Source of the DNA: Polaribacter pacificus
GTDB taxonomy: Bacteria; Bacteroidota; Bacteroidia; Flavobacteriales; Flavobacteriaceae
DNA length: 64,000 nt
Direction: 5' to 3'
Assembly (NCBI RefSeq): GCF_038024035.1
Contig: NZ_CP150664.1
Span: forward strand, 1,860,001-1,924,000
Part shown: in pieces, positions 35,852-43,582 of the stretch
Layout of the letters: every line of letters starts with the position of its first letter
How positions within the stretch are numbered: the stretch's first letter is position 1
Notes under the pieces: model-generated
Database searches by the model: none
What the model saw: only the letters and a program-made list of their open reading frames with translations
Told to the model about the DNA's origin: nothing
Position numbers and translations under genes: made by a program

Positions 35852-37669
35852 ATGATACGCAATACATTTTTTCTTGCATTTTTTCTGATGCAACTCACCT
35901 TATTTTCTCAAGAAAATATACCCGTCCAACAACTGGATACTGTGGTAATTAAATCGTCAAGAATCGACTTGCCTTTTAAAGAAAATTCTAGAACCTTACA
36001 TATTATCACCGCTGCAGCTATTAAAAATAGTGCTGCTACCAATGTGGTTGCGCTTTTAAAACAAGTTGCAGGAGTAGACATCAGAACAAGAGGTACCGCC
36101 GGAAGCCAGGCAGATCTCTATATTAGAGGAGGTGGTTTTGACCAAACACTTTTATTAATAGACGGAATTAAAATGGATGATTCACAAACAGGACATCATA
36201 CCTTAAATGCAGCACTTCCTCTAGAAGTCATCCAGCGAATCGAAATTGTAAAAGGGCCTGCTGCCAGAGTTTTTGGACAAAATGCCTTTACTGGAGCCAT
36301 TAATATCGTTACCAAAAAGAGATTAGAAAATACGGTCATTACCCAAGTAGAAGCGGGTTCTTTTGGTCAGTTAAATGGAGCAATCACTGTGGGTAAAGAG
36401 TATGAGCATACCTCATTTATTGCACATGCAAGCGCTTTAACCTCTGATGGATATCGAACAAATACAGACTACAAAAACTACAATTACTTTTTAAAAGGAA
36501 TTTTTAATAAGAAAAAACAGCCCATAGAATTGATTGCTACATTTTTTGATAAAAATTATGGCGCAGAAAATTTCTATACCACCAATCCTGCTTTTCATGA
36601 ATACGAAGAGACTCAAAGTAGTTTGGTGGGTGTTTCAACCACATTTCGTACAGAAAAGTTTAAAATTACACCCAGAGTTTATTGGAAAAGAGGCCAAGAT
36701 ATCTTTTTGCTAAAAAGAGATGATCCTGGCTTTTATAGAAATTTACACATTACTAACAAGGTGGGTGTAGAGGCCAATGCTTCTTATACATCAAACTTAG
36801 GAGTAACAGGTTTTGGATTGGATGTTTCTGGCGTTTCTATTAGCAGTAATAACTTAGGAAAAAGAGACCGTATGATGGCATCGCTTTTTGTTGAGCACCG
36901 TTTTAAATTTTTCAATGAAAAATTAGACATTACTCCAGGAGTTGCCATTACCTATTTTTCGGATTTTAAATTTCACGCCTTTCCGGGGATGGATATCGGC
37001 TATGCCTTATCAGACAATTTAAAGGTGTATGGTAATATTGGCTACACCTACAGAATCCCAACCTATACAGATTTGTTTTATAAAGATCCCGTAACCATTG
37101 GGAATGAAAACTTAGAACCAGAGGAAGCCCTTTCGCAAGAACTAGGTATAAAATTTAACCAGTCTAACTTTTTTGGATCCATTGCTTTTTTTAACAGATC
37201 TGCTAAAAACCTAATCGATTATATTAGACCCAACACCAACCAAAGTGTTTTTACAGCTGCTAATATTGCAGAGGTAACCACCAAAGGCTTTGAGTTGGAT
37301 GCTTCTTACCAATTTAAAATAAGCGATTATCAACAATCAATAGCTGTAGGATACAGTTATTTGGACGATGATATTTTAGATCAAAACAAAGATTTATCAC
37401 GCTATTCTTTAAACACACTTAGGCATCAATTTACAACTCGTCTAACAACAAAGTTTTTTAAGAACATAGAACAAAACCTTATTTACAAGCACGCAGAACG
37501 AACCATTGGAACCAGTTATAATGTTTGGGATGCTTCTATAATAGTGGCTTTTAAATCTTTTGATTTTACACTTACTGCCAACAATATATTTGATGCAGAC
37601 TATATAGAATCTGGTTTTATACCCATGCCACCAAGTAGTTTTATGGCTGGTCTGAGATACGCCTTTTAA
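35852..37669 (+). CDS. TonB-dependent receptor, BtuB/vitamin- or siderophore-type
   Basis: A 605-residue outer-membrane receptor without the carboxypeptidase-regulatory domain. Signal peptide to about residue 19, TonB-box-like LDTVVIKSSR at 28-37, plug (VVALLKQVAGVDIRTRG, GGGFDQTLLLIDGIKMDD, RIEIVKGPAARVFGQNAFTGAINIVTKK) and a 22-strand-like barrel ending in FMAGLRYAF. Size and plug resemble BtuB-like receptors. No cobalamin riboswitch was recognised upstream. The divergent MocR-type regulator is the best clue to the ligand, possibly an amino acid, amine or vitamin B6-like compound. A terminator follows. Confidence 0.88.
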   Translation: MIRNTFFLAFFLMQLTLFSQENIPVQQLDTVVIKSSRIDLPFKENSRTLHIITAAAIKNSAATNVVALLKQVAGVDIRTRGTAGSQADLYIRGGGFDQTLLLIDGIKMDDSQTGHHTLNAALPLEVIQRIEIVKGPAARVFGQNAFTGAINIVTKKRLENTVITQVEAGSFGQLNGAITVGKEYEHTSFIAHASALTSDGYRTNTDYKNYNYFLKGIFNKKKQPIELIATFFDKNYGAENFYTTNPAFHEYEETQSSLVGVSTTFRTEKFKITPRVYWKRGQDIFLLKRDDPGFYRNLHITNKVGVEANASYTSNLGVTGFGLDVSGVSISSNNLGKRDRMMASLFVEHRFKFFNEKLDITPGVAITYFSDFKFHAFPGMDIGYALSDNLKVYGNIGYTYRIPTYTDLFYKDPVTIGNENLEPEEALSQELGIKFNQSNFFGSIAFFNRSAKNLIDYIRPNTNQSVFTAANIAEVTTKGFELDASYQFKISDYQQSIAVGYSYLDDDILDQNKDLSRYSLNTLRHQFTTRLTTKFFKNIEQNLIYKHAERTIGTSYNVWDASIIVAFKSFDFTLTANNIFDADYIESGFIPMPPSSFMAGLRYAF

Positions 37670-37677
37670 ACAATCTT

Positions 37678-37713
37678 AAAAACACCTTGGTAATTTTTAT
37701 CAAGGTGTTTTTT
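37678..37713 (+). terminator. Terminator after the BtuB-like receptor gene
   Basis: AAAAACACCTTG (37678-37689) and CAAGGTGTTTTTT (37701-37713) pair around an 11-base loop and end in a T tract. Confidence 0.85.
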
Positions 37714-37895
37714 ATTTAATGAGCTATTTTTTTTGAATTCATGTAACAAAAAGTCTAATTTTAATACTAATTAGGTAGGAAGACCTTAAAAGAGACTTTT
37801 CTTTACTGTAATAAGGTTTCTTTTTAATTAACAGAACAGCTGTTATTTAATCAAAGATTTTCTATCTTTAGTAACTCATTTAAAACAATTGCTTT

Positions 37896-38471
37896 ATGTC
37901 AGAATGGTTTTCAGATTTTACGCTCTTCGAAAAAGTGTATTGGGTAATTACAGGTGTCGCTACACTTCTTTTTCTGTTTGTTTTGATAGGAACTTTTATC
38001 GGAGCAGATCAAGGGGATGTTGGGGATGTGGACGCTGAGATTGATGCCGATACAGGAGCGGGATTTCAGTTTTTTACTTTAAAAAATATGGTTTCTTTTT
38101 TCGCCATATTCGGATGGAGTGGTATCGCAAGTATTGATGCCGGAAACTCAAAGACCCTTACCATTATTATTTCTGTAATCTGTGGATTGATTATGATGGC
38201 CATTATGGCTTCTATGTTTTATTATATCAGCAAGCTAGTCTCTAGTGGAACTCTTAAAATGAATAATGCGCTCAATGCCATTGGCGAAGTTTATTTAACC
38301 GTAGGTGCAAATAGATCTTCTATTGGTAAAGTACAAGTAAAAGTACAGGGAGCTCTAAGAGAGTTAGAAGCCTTGACAGATCACGATACTGATTTAAAAC
38401 AAGGACATGTGATCAAGGTTATAGAAGTAACCAAGAATGGCATATTAATTATAGAACCTCAAACAAAATAA
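37896..38471 (+). CDS. NfeD-like membrane protein (flotillin partner)
   Basis: A 191-residue membrane protein with helices at about 11-33, 58-78 and 85-112 and a C-terminal OB-like beta domain at about 125-190 (GEVYLTVGANRSSIGKVQVKVQGALRELEALTDHDTDLKQGHVIKVIEV), the arrangement of NfeD/YqiJ-type proteins. An Asp-rich loop (GDVGDVDAEIDADTG) follows helix 1. The flotillin gene begins 10 bases later; such pairs organise membrane microdomains. The strength of the call comes from the C-terminal domain together with the neighbour. Confidence 0.75.
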   Translation: MSEWFSDFTLFEKVYWVITGVATLLFLFVLIGTFIGADQGDVGDVDAEIDADTGAGFQFFTLKNMVSFFAIFGWSGIASIDAGNSKTLTIIISVICGLIMMAIMASMFYYISKLVSSGTLKMNNALNAIGEVYLTVGANRSSIGKVQVKVQGALRELEALTDHDTDLKQGHVIKVIEVTKNGILIIEPQTK

Positions 38472-38481
38472 AAAATAGACT

Positions 38482-39903
38482 ATGTTACAAATACCTTTAT
38501 TTCAATTAGAATCTTTTGGGCCGTTACCTACCATTGTGGTAGCTGTGCTATCGATTATTGTCATTTTCGTGACACTTGTTAAACGCTATAAAAGATGTCC
38601 ATCAGACAGAATTTTAGTGGTGTATGGAAAAGTTGGTGGTGGTGAATCAGCAAAATGTATTCACGGTGGAGCAGCATTTATCTTCCCTGTGATTCAAGAT
38701 TATCAGTTTCTTGATTTAACACCGATTTCTATCGAAGTTAATTTGGTCAATGCACTGTCTAAACAAAACATTCGTGTTAATGTACCATCAAGATTTACTA
38801 TTGGGGTTTCTACTGAGCCAGGAATCATGCAAAATGCAGCTGAGCGTTTATTAGGTTTAGCACAAGCAGATATTCAAGAATTGGCACAAGAAATAATTTT
38901 TGGTCAACTGCGTTTGGTAGTTGCATCTATGGATATTGAAGAAATTAATAGTGATAGAGATAAATTTTTAACCAATATTTCTCAAAGTGTAGAATCAGAA
39001 TTAAAGAAAGTTGGTTTAAAACTGATCAACGTAAATATTACAGATATTGTTGATGAGTCTGGTTATATTGAAGCTTTGGGTAAAGAAGCTGCAGCACATG
39101 CTATTAATGCGGCACGTAAGTCTGTAGCAGAAAAAAATAGAGATGGTTCTATTGGTGAAGCCAATGCCGTTCAAGATGAAAGAACCCAAGTTGCAGCAGC
39201 AAATGCACAAGCAGTTGAAGGAGAGAATACAGCAAAAATTGCGGTTGCCAACTCTGACTCCTTGCGTAGACAACGTGAAGCTGAAGCAGAACGTGTTGCA
39301 ATTGCATCAGAAAAAGTACAAACAGCAAACGCCTTAAAAGAATCGTATGCAGCAGAGCAAGAAGCAGAAACTGCCAGAGCAGAAAGAGAGCGTTCTTCAC
39401 AGTTAGCAGATGTTATTGTTCCTGCAGAAATCGATAAAAGAAAAGTAGAAATTGATGCAGAGGCAAGAGCAGAAAATATTAGAAGAATTGCAAAAGGAGA
39501 GGCAGATGCCATCTTGTTTAAAGCGCAGGCTGAGGCACAAGGACAATACGAAGTATTAACCAAGCAGGCAGCAGGTCTTGATCAGATTGTAAAAGCAGCA
39601 GGAAACAGTTCTAAAGATGCTGTATTATTATTGATTGCTGATAAATTACCAGAGCTGGTTAAAACACAAGCAGAAGCTATTAAAAACATTAAGATTGATA
39701 AGGTGACTGTTTGGGAAAACGGTGGAGGTGAAAACGGAAAGTCATCAACGTCCAACTTTATCTCAGGCATGTACAAATCTGTACCGCCTTTGCAAGAGAT
39801 GTTTAATATGGCAGGTATGCAATTGCCAGACTATTTAAAAGGAAAAGAACTTCCGACAGACCCATCAGAAGATGTTACAGAGGATACTTCTTCCAAATCA
39901 TAA
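38482..39903 (+). CDS. Flotillin-like SPFH-domain protein
   Basis: A 473-residue membrane-associated scaffold. A short N-terminal hydrophobic segment (about 13-32, PTIVVAVLSIIVIFVTLV) is followed by the SPFH domain (about 45-210, CIHGGAAFIFPVIQ, DIQELAQEIIFGQLRLVVASMDIEEI, VDESGYIEALGKEAA). A long Ala/Glu-rich coiled coil follows (about 215-360, AEAERVAIASEKVQTANALKE). It oligomerises in membrane microdomains. It forms an operon with the NfeD-like gene and ends in a strong terminator. Confidence 0.92.
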   Translation: MLQIPLFQLESFGPLPTIVVAVLSIIVIFVTLVKRYKRCPSDRILVVYGKVGGGESAKCIHGGAAFIFPVIQDYQFLDLTPISIEVNLVNALSKQNIRVNVPSRFTIGVSTEPGIMQNAAERLLGLAQADIQELAQEIIFGQLRLVVASMDIEEINSDRDKFLTNISQSVESELKKVGLKLINVNITDIVDESGYIEALGKEAAAHAINAARKSVAEKNRDGSIGEANAVQDERTQVAAANAQAVEGENTAKIAVANSDSLRRQREAEAERVAIASEKVQTANALKESYAAEQEAETARAERERSSQLADVIVPAEIDKRKVEIDAEARAENIRRIAKGEADAILFKAQAEAQGQYEVLTKQAAGLDQIVKAAGNSSKDAVLLLIADKLPELVKTQAEAIKNIKIDKVTVWENGGGENGKSSTSNFISGMYKSVPPLQEMFNMAGMQLPDYLKGKELPTDPSEDVTEDTSSKS

Positions 39904-39916
39904 GAAATCAAAAACT

Positions 39917-39947
39917 AAAAAATTCCGCAACATTTGCGGAATTTTTT
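39917..39947 (+). terminator. Terminator after the flotillin gene
   Basis: AAAAAATTCCGCAA (39917-39930), loop CAT, TTGCGGAATTTTTT (39934-39947). Confidence 0.92.
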
Positions 39948-40091
39948 GGTTTATAGCACCTGCTTAGAGGTTTAGCTGTTTTTCTAAAGCTATTCCGTTC
40001 ATATTCCTTCTTTGAGAACTCCTTGATTAATATTAGGAACTTTTTAACGAGAGAATACGCCTGTTTATTTAAAGAACATTTTACAATTTAG

Positions 40092-40099
40092 TAACTTTG
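40092..40099 (+). promoter_or_regulatory. -7 box of the JmjC/cupin gene
   Basis: TAACTTTG matches TAnnTTTG, 17 bases upstream of the ATG at 40117. Confidence 0.5.
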
Positions 40100-40116
40100 T
40101 GCTTTAATTTTTTTAC

Positions 40117-40992
40117 ATGGATTTACAGTTATCTCAAATTGAGAGGGTAAAAACAATTACCAAAGAAGATTTTATAAAAAACTACTTTAAGCCTCAAAAG
40201 CCTGTAGTTATTGAGCAGTTTATTACTGATTGGCCAGCCTACAACAAATGGAGCTTAGACTATATGAAAGAGCAGGTAGGAGACAAAATAGTGCCTTTGT
40301 ATGATGATAGACCTGTAGATTATAAGGATGGGTTTAATGAGCCACACGCCACCATGAAAATGGCTGATTATATTAATCTTCTTAAAAGAGAACCTACAAA
40401 ATTTAGAATCTTTTTATGGAACATTTTAAAAGAGGTTCCAAGTCTTCAAAAAGATTATCGGTATCCTGATTTTGGTCTGCGTTTAATGAAGGGTTTGCCC
40501 ATGTTGTTTTTTGGAGGAAAGGACTCTTATACTTTTATGCATTACGATATTGATTTGGCAAATATTTTCCATTTTCATTTTGAAGGAACCAAGAGAGTTA
40601 TTCTTTTTGATCAAAAACAGAACAAGTATTTGTACAAGGTGCCACACTCTTTGATTACTCGAGAAGATATAGATTTTTCTAACCCAGATTTTGAAAAATG
40701 GCCAGCTTTAAAAAATGCAAAAGGCTATGAAACCCAATTAAACCACGGTGAAGTTTTGTATATGCCTGAGGGTTATTGGCACTATATGAAATATCTTACT
40801 CCAGGCTTTTCTATGAGTCTAAGAGCCATTGCAAGAAAACCAAAGAACTTTTCAAAGGCCGTTTACAATGTTTTTATCATGCGAAGCATAGACAATCTTA
40901 TGCGAAGAATTAAAGGACAAAAATGGATAGACTGGAAGAATAATCAAGCGATTGTAAAAACAAATAAGGTTCTAGAAAAAGAAGGGCGTTAA
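40117..40992 (+). CDS. JmjC/cupin-like Fe(II)/2-oxoglutarate oxygenase family protein
   Basis: A 291-residue cytosolic protein of the cupin_8/JmjC type. The iron-binding facial triad is visible as HYDID (HxD, about residues 141-145) in the FMHYDIDLANIFHFHFEGTKRVILFDQ segment, and a distal His in LYMPEGYWHYM. The N-terminal KPVVIEQFITDWPAYNKW is typical of the family. Members hydroxylate protein or small-molecule substrates; the substrate here is unknown. It stands alone between the flotillin and RseP genes. Confidence 0.82.
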   Translation: MDLQLSQIERVKTITKEDFIKNYFKPQKPVVIEQFITDWPAYNKWSLDYMKEQVGDKIVPLYDDRPVDYKDGFNEPHATMKMADYINLLKREPTKFRIFLWNILKEVPSLQKDYRYPDFGLRLMKGLPMLFFGGKDSYTFMHYDIDLANIFHFHFEGTKRVILFDQKQNKYLYKVPHSLITREDIDFSNPDFEKWPALKNAKGYETQLNHGEVLYMPEGYWHYMKYLTPGFSMSLRAIARKPKNFSKAVYNVFIMRSIDNLMRRIKGQKWIDWKNNQAIVKTNKVLEKEGR

Positions 40993-41030
40993 GGTCCTCT
41001 TGTTTTTAAATGATTTTATACCCTATAAAA

Positions 41031-41059
41031 AAAGCTCTTGAATTTTCAAGAGCTTTTTT
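41031..41059. terminator. Bidirectional terminator between the JmjC and rseP genes
   Basis: GCTCTTGAA (41034-41042), TT, TTCAAGAGC (41045-41053), flanked by A and T runs; it serves convergent genes. Confidence 0.88.
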
Positions 41060-41075
41060 GTTTGTATGGTTTGGC

Positions 41076-42425
41076 TTATTTAAAGAGCCATCGATATATA
41101 TCGTTTCCGTTGGCAAAGAGCAGCAGGATAATTAATAAGAAAAAACCTGCGATTTGAGCATATTCTAAAAACTTATCTCCTGGTTTTTTTCCGGTAATCA
41201 TTTCCCAAAGGGTAAATACCACATGACCTCCATCTAATGCAGGGATTGGCAATAAATTCATAAACCCTAACATGATAGACAAAAAGGCTGTGATGTTCCA
41301 AAAAGATTCTGCGCTCCACTCAGAAGGAAAGATGCTCCCGATAGAGATAAAGCCTCCTAATCCTTTATAAGCACCAGTGCTTGGATTAAATATTTTTTTC
41401 AATTGTTTAATGTAGCCCGCTAAGGTTTCATAAGCTTTATTGGCTCCGGCAGGAATCGCTTCGGCAAAAGTAAATTGATTGTTTTCCAATTCGTAATAAC
41501 CAAGCTTTTCTAAGTCAGATACAGACAATCTTGCCAGGGAAACACCCAAGGCTCCATCTTCTGTAACTTTTACAGGTAGATTAAGGGTTTTATTTGATCG
41601 TTTAACGCTAATCTCAATGTCTTGTCCTTTTAGACCTTCTAGATGCTTTTGAGCTTCATCAAAATAAGTAATAGAGACACCGTTAATAGCAGTAATAATA
41701 TCTTTAGTAGCCAAACCACTTTTTAAATTTGGAGAGTCTTTAGAAAGAGCTCCTACCATAAAAGGATATCTTGGTAAAATAAAAGAACCTTCGTTTTTAC
41801 CGCGTTCTATTAATTTTGAGATAAAGTCGATTGGGATTTCTTTTTCGATAACTTGACCATTTCTTTCAATGGTATAGTTGTTTCCGTTGATGAATTCTAC
41901 AGGTAGGCTGTTAAATTTTCGAACTGAATTACCGTCAATACTTAGAATCTTATCTCCGTTTTTAAGGCCCAAATCGGTACCTAATTGATCTTGTACCCAA
42001 ACACCACCTTTTACATTATCATTAGGTAAAAAGTTTTCGCCATAGGTGTACATTAACATGATATAGATAAAAATACCCAAGATAAAATTAACGATCACAC
42101 CACCCAACATGATAATCAATCGTTGCCAAGCTGGTTTAGATCTAAACTCCCAGGGTTGTGCAGGTTGTTTCATTTGCTCGGTGTCCATGCTTTCATCGAT
42201 CATTCCAGAGATCTTAACATAACCACCTAAAGGAATCCAACCAATACCGTATACCGTATCTCCAACTTTCTTTTTTACCAAAGAAAACTTATAATCAAAA
42301 AATAAGTAGAATTTTTCTACTCTTGTTTTAAAGAGTTTTGCTGGGATAAAATGCCCCAATTCATGCAGAACGATTAAGAGCGATAAACTTAAAATAAATT
42401 GAGATGCCTTTATCAGTATTTCCAT
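41076..42425 (-). CDS. rseP: Site-2 zinc metalloprotease RseP
   Basis: A 449-residue intramembrane protease. The zinc motif HELGH is in the first helix (LSLLIVLHELGHFIPAKLFKTRVEKF) and the second active-site motif MNLLPIPALDGGH near the C-terminus. Two PDZ-like modules lie between (LGTDLGLKNGDKILSIDGNSV; SPNLKSGLATKDIITAINGVSI). It cuts anti-sigma factors or signal-peptide remnants in the membrane to transmit envelope stress. No anti-sigma gene is adjacent. The ATG is at 42425; transcription is monocistronic. Confidence 0.93.
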   Translation of the reverse strand: MEILIKASQFILSLSLLIVLHELGHFIPAKLFKTRVEKFYLFFDYKFSLVKKKVGDTVYGIGWIPLGGYVKISGMIDESMDTEQMKQPAQPWEFRSKPAWQRLIIMLGGVIVNFILGIFIYIMLMYTYGENFLPNDNVKGGVWVQDQLGTDLGLKNGDKILSIDGNSVRKFNSLPVEFINGNNYTIERNGQVIEKEIPIDFISKLIERGKNEGSFILPRYPFMVGALSKDSPNLKSGLATKDIITAINGVSITYFDEAQKHLEGLKGQDIEISVKRSNKTLNLPVKVTEDGALGVSLARLSVSDLEKLGYYELENNQFTFAEAIPAGANKAYETLAGYIKQLKKIFNPSTGAYKGLGGFISIGSIFPSEWSAESFWNITAFLSIMLGFMNLLPIPALDGGHVVFTLWEMITGKKPGDKFLEYAQIAGFFLLIILLLFANGNDIYRWLFK

Positions 42426-42566
42426 TGAGCTGTTTTCTTTTTATAATCCCGCAAATGTACGTTTTTAATAAGAGTTGTAAAATAGCATTTTAAATCTATT
42501 GCTTGTTTTAACAAACTTTTATCGGTCATTTCTTTGATTATCTTCGTCTTTACAAGAATTATGTAG

Positions 42567-42574
42567 TAATTTTG
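42567..42574 (+). promoter_or_regulatory. -7 box of the sco1-like gene
   Basis: TAATTTTG matches TAnnTTTG, 22 bases upstream of the ATG at 42597. Confidence 0.45.
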
Positions 42575-42596
42575 TAGCTCTTCAAAGCTTTATTTT

Positions 42597-43280
42597 ATGA
42601 AATCGTTTTCTTTTAAGAAATCACTACCATTTATCATCATAGCGGTGGTTCTATCGGTAATTTCACTGATTGTTTTTTACAATTTATTGTCTGTTGATAA
42701 ACGACTGCCTATTTACAGCCCTTCTGATGTAAACCCGAAGTTGGTTGATGCCTCTGTAAAGCATATTCGAGTAAATCATGAGATCGCAGCATTTAACTTG
42801 ACCAATCAAAATGGAGAGCAGATTACCCAAAAAGATTACGATGGTAAAATTTACATCGCTGATTTTTTCTTTACCCGTTGTCAGACCATCTGTATTGCGA
42901 TGGCATACAATATGAGTGAGCTTCAATCTTACTATAAAAATGATGATGACATTATGTTTTTATCACATTCCGTAACTCCAGTAATGGACAGCGTACCTGT
43001 GTTAAAAGCCTATGCAGAAAACAAAGGTGTTATTGATGGCAAGTGGAACGTAACCACGGGTTCTAAAAAGCATATTTATGAGCTGGCTAGAAAAAGCTAC
43101 TTTGCTGTTTTAGATGAAGGCAATGGAGACGAAGATGATTTTATTCATACCGAGCAATTTATTTTAGTAGATAAAGAACGCAGGATTCGAGGATATTATG
43201 ACGGTACAGACAAAGAAGAAATGAAAAAACTTATTTCAGACGTCGCTTTGTTAAAAGAAGAATATCAAAAAAAGAAATAA
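42597..43280 (+). CDS. SCO1/SenC-family copper chaperone
   Basis: A 227-residue membrane-anchored thioredoxin-fold protein that delivers copper to, or reduces, the CuA site of cytochrome oxidase. One N-terminal helix (about 10-29) is followed by the copper motif FTRCQTIC (Cys 95 and Cys 99) and a distal His in IHTEQFIL (about 184). The usual Pro after the second Cys is Ile (CIAM), a small deviation. It is followed by the feo operon, which has its own promoter. No oxidase genes lie nearby. Confidence 0.88.
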   Translation: MKSFSFKKSLPFIIIAVVLSVISLIVFYNLLSVDKRLPIYSPSDVNPKLVDASVKHIRVNHEIAAFNLTNQNGEQITQKDYDGKIYIADFFFTRCQTICIAMAYNMSELQSYYKNDDDIMFLSHSVTPVMDSVPVLKAYAENKGVIDGKWNVTTGSKKHIYELARKSYFAVLDEGNGDEDDFIHTEQFILVDKERRIRGYYDGTDKEEMKKLISDVALLKEEYQKKK

Positions 43281-43302
43281 TATTTAATAAGAGTCAATTA
43301 AC

Positions 43303-43334
43303 TTGTTTAGAATCATTCTAAATTTGTATCTTTG
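43303..43334 (+). promoter_or_regulatory. Promoter of the feoAB operon
   Basis: TTG (43303-43305), 21 bases, TATCTTTG (43327-43334). The iron-box-like palindrome 43306-43322 fills the spacer exactly, so a bound repressor would occlude the promoter. Confidence 0.65.
43306..43322. promoter_or_regulatory. Iron-box-like operator of feoAB
   Basis: TTTAGAAT-C-ATTCTAAA is a perfect 8-1-8 palindrome in the -33/-7 spacer of the feo promoter. The inner 7-1-7 geometry (TTAGAAT-C-ATTCTAA) is that of Fur-family boxes, while the TTTAG/CTAAA ends match the half-sites of the operator at 18699-18740. Fur or a DtxR-type regulator could bind. Confidence 0.7.
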
Positions 43335-43354
43335 CTTTCTAAAATTTTGGCTTT

Positions 43355-43582
43355 TTGGACACAATTGCAAGCTTATTAATTGGAGAGGTAGGAATCATCA
43401 CAGAAGATGCTTTGGATAATATTCCTCTAAAACTATTAGAAATGGGATGTTTGCCAGGAGCAGAGGTTGTTATTTTGCAAATAGCTCCGCTTAAAGATCC
43501 CTTATATATTTGTGTAAACGGAAGTCACTTAGCCATTCGTAAAGAAATGGCAGCACAAATAAGAGTGGTAAAAAGTGAATAA
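43355..43582 (+). CDS. feoA: Ferrous iron transport protein FeoA
   Basis: A 75-residue cytosolic SH3-like protein that assists FeoB. Family features are LLIGEVGIITEDALDNIPLKLLEMGCLPGAEVVILQIAPLKDPLYI and the final AAQIRV strand. The start is TTG at 43355, the only initiator that gives a full-length FeoA, 21 bases after the -7 box. Its stop directly precedes the feoB ATG with no gap. Confidence 0.9.
   Translation: MDTIASLLIGEVGIITEDALDNIPLKLLEMGCLPGAEVVILQIAPLKDPLYICVNGSHLAIRKEMAAQIRVVKSE

Noticed and set aside
37761..37795. Imperfect inverted repeat around TTAGGTAGGAAGACCTTAA before the NfeD-like gene
   Set aside because: It has a length offset between its arms and no metal-related neighbour, so chance is likely.
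39171..39563. 130-codon minus-strand frame inside the flotillin gene
   Set aside because: It arises from the repetitive Ala/Glu codons of the coiled coil read in reverse.
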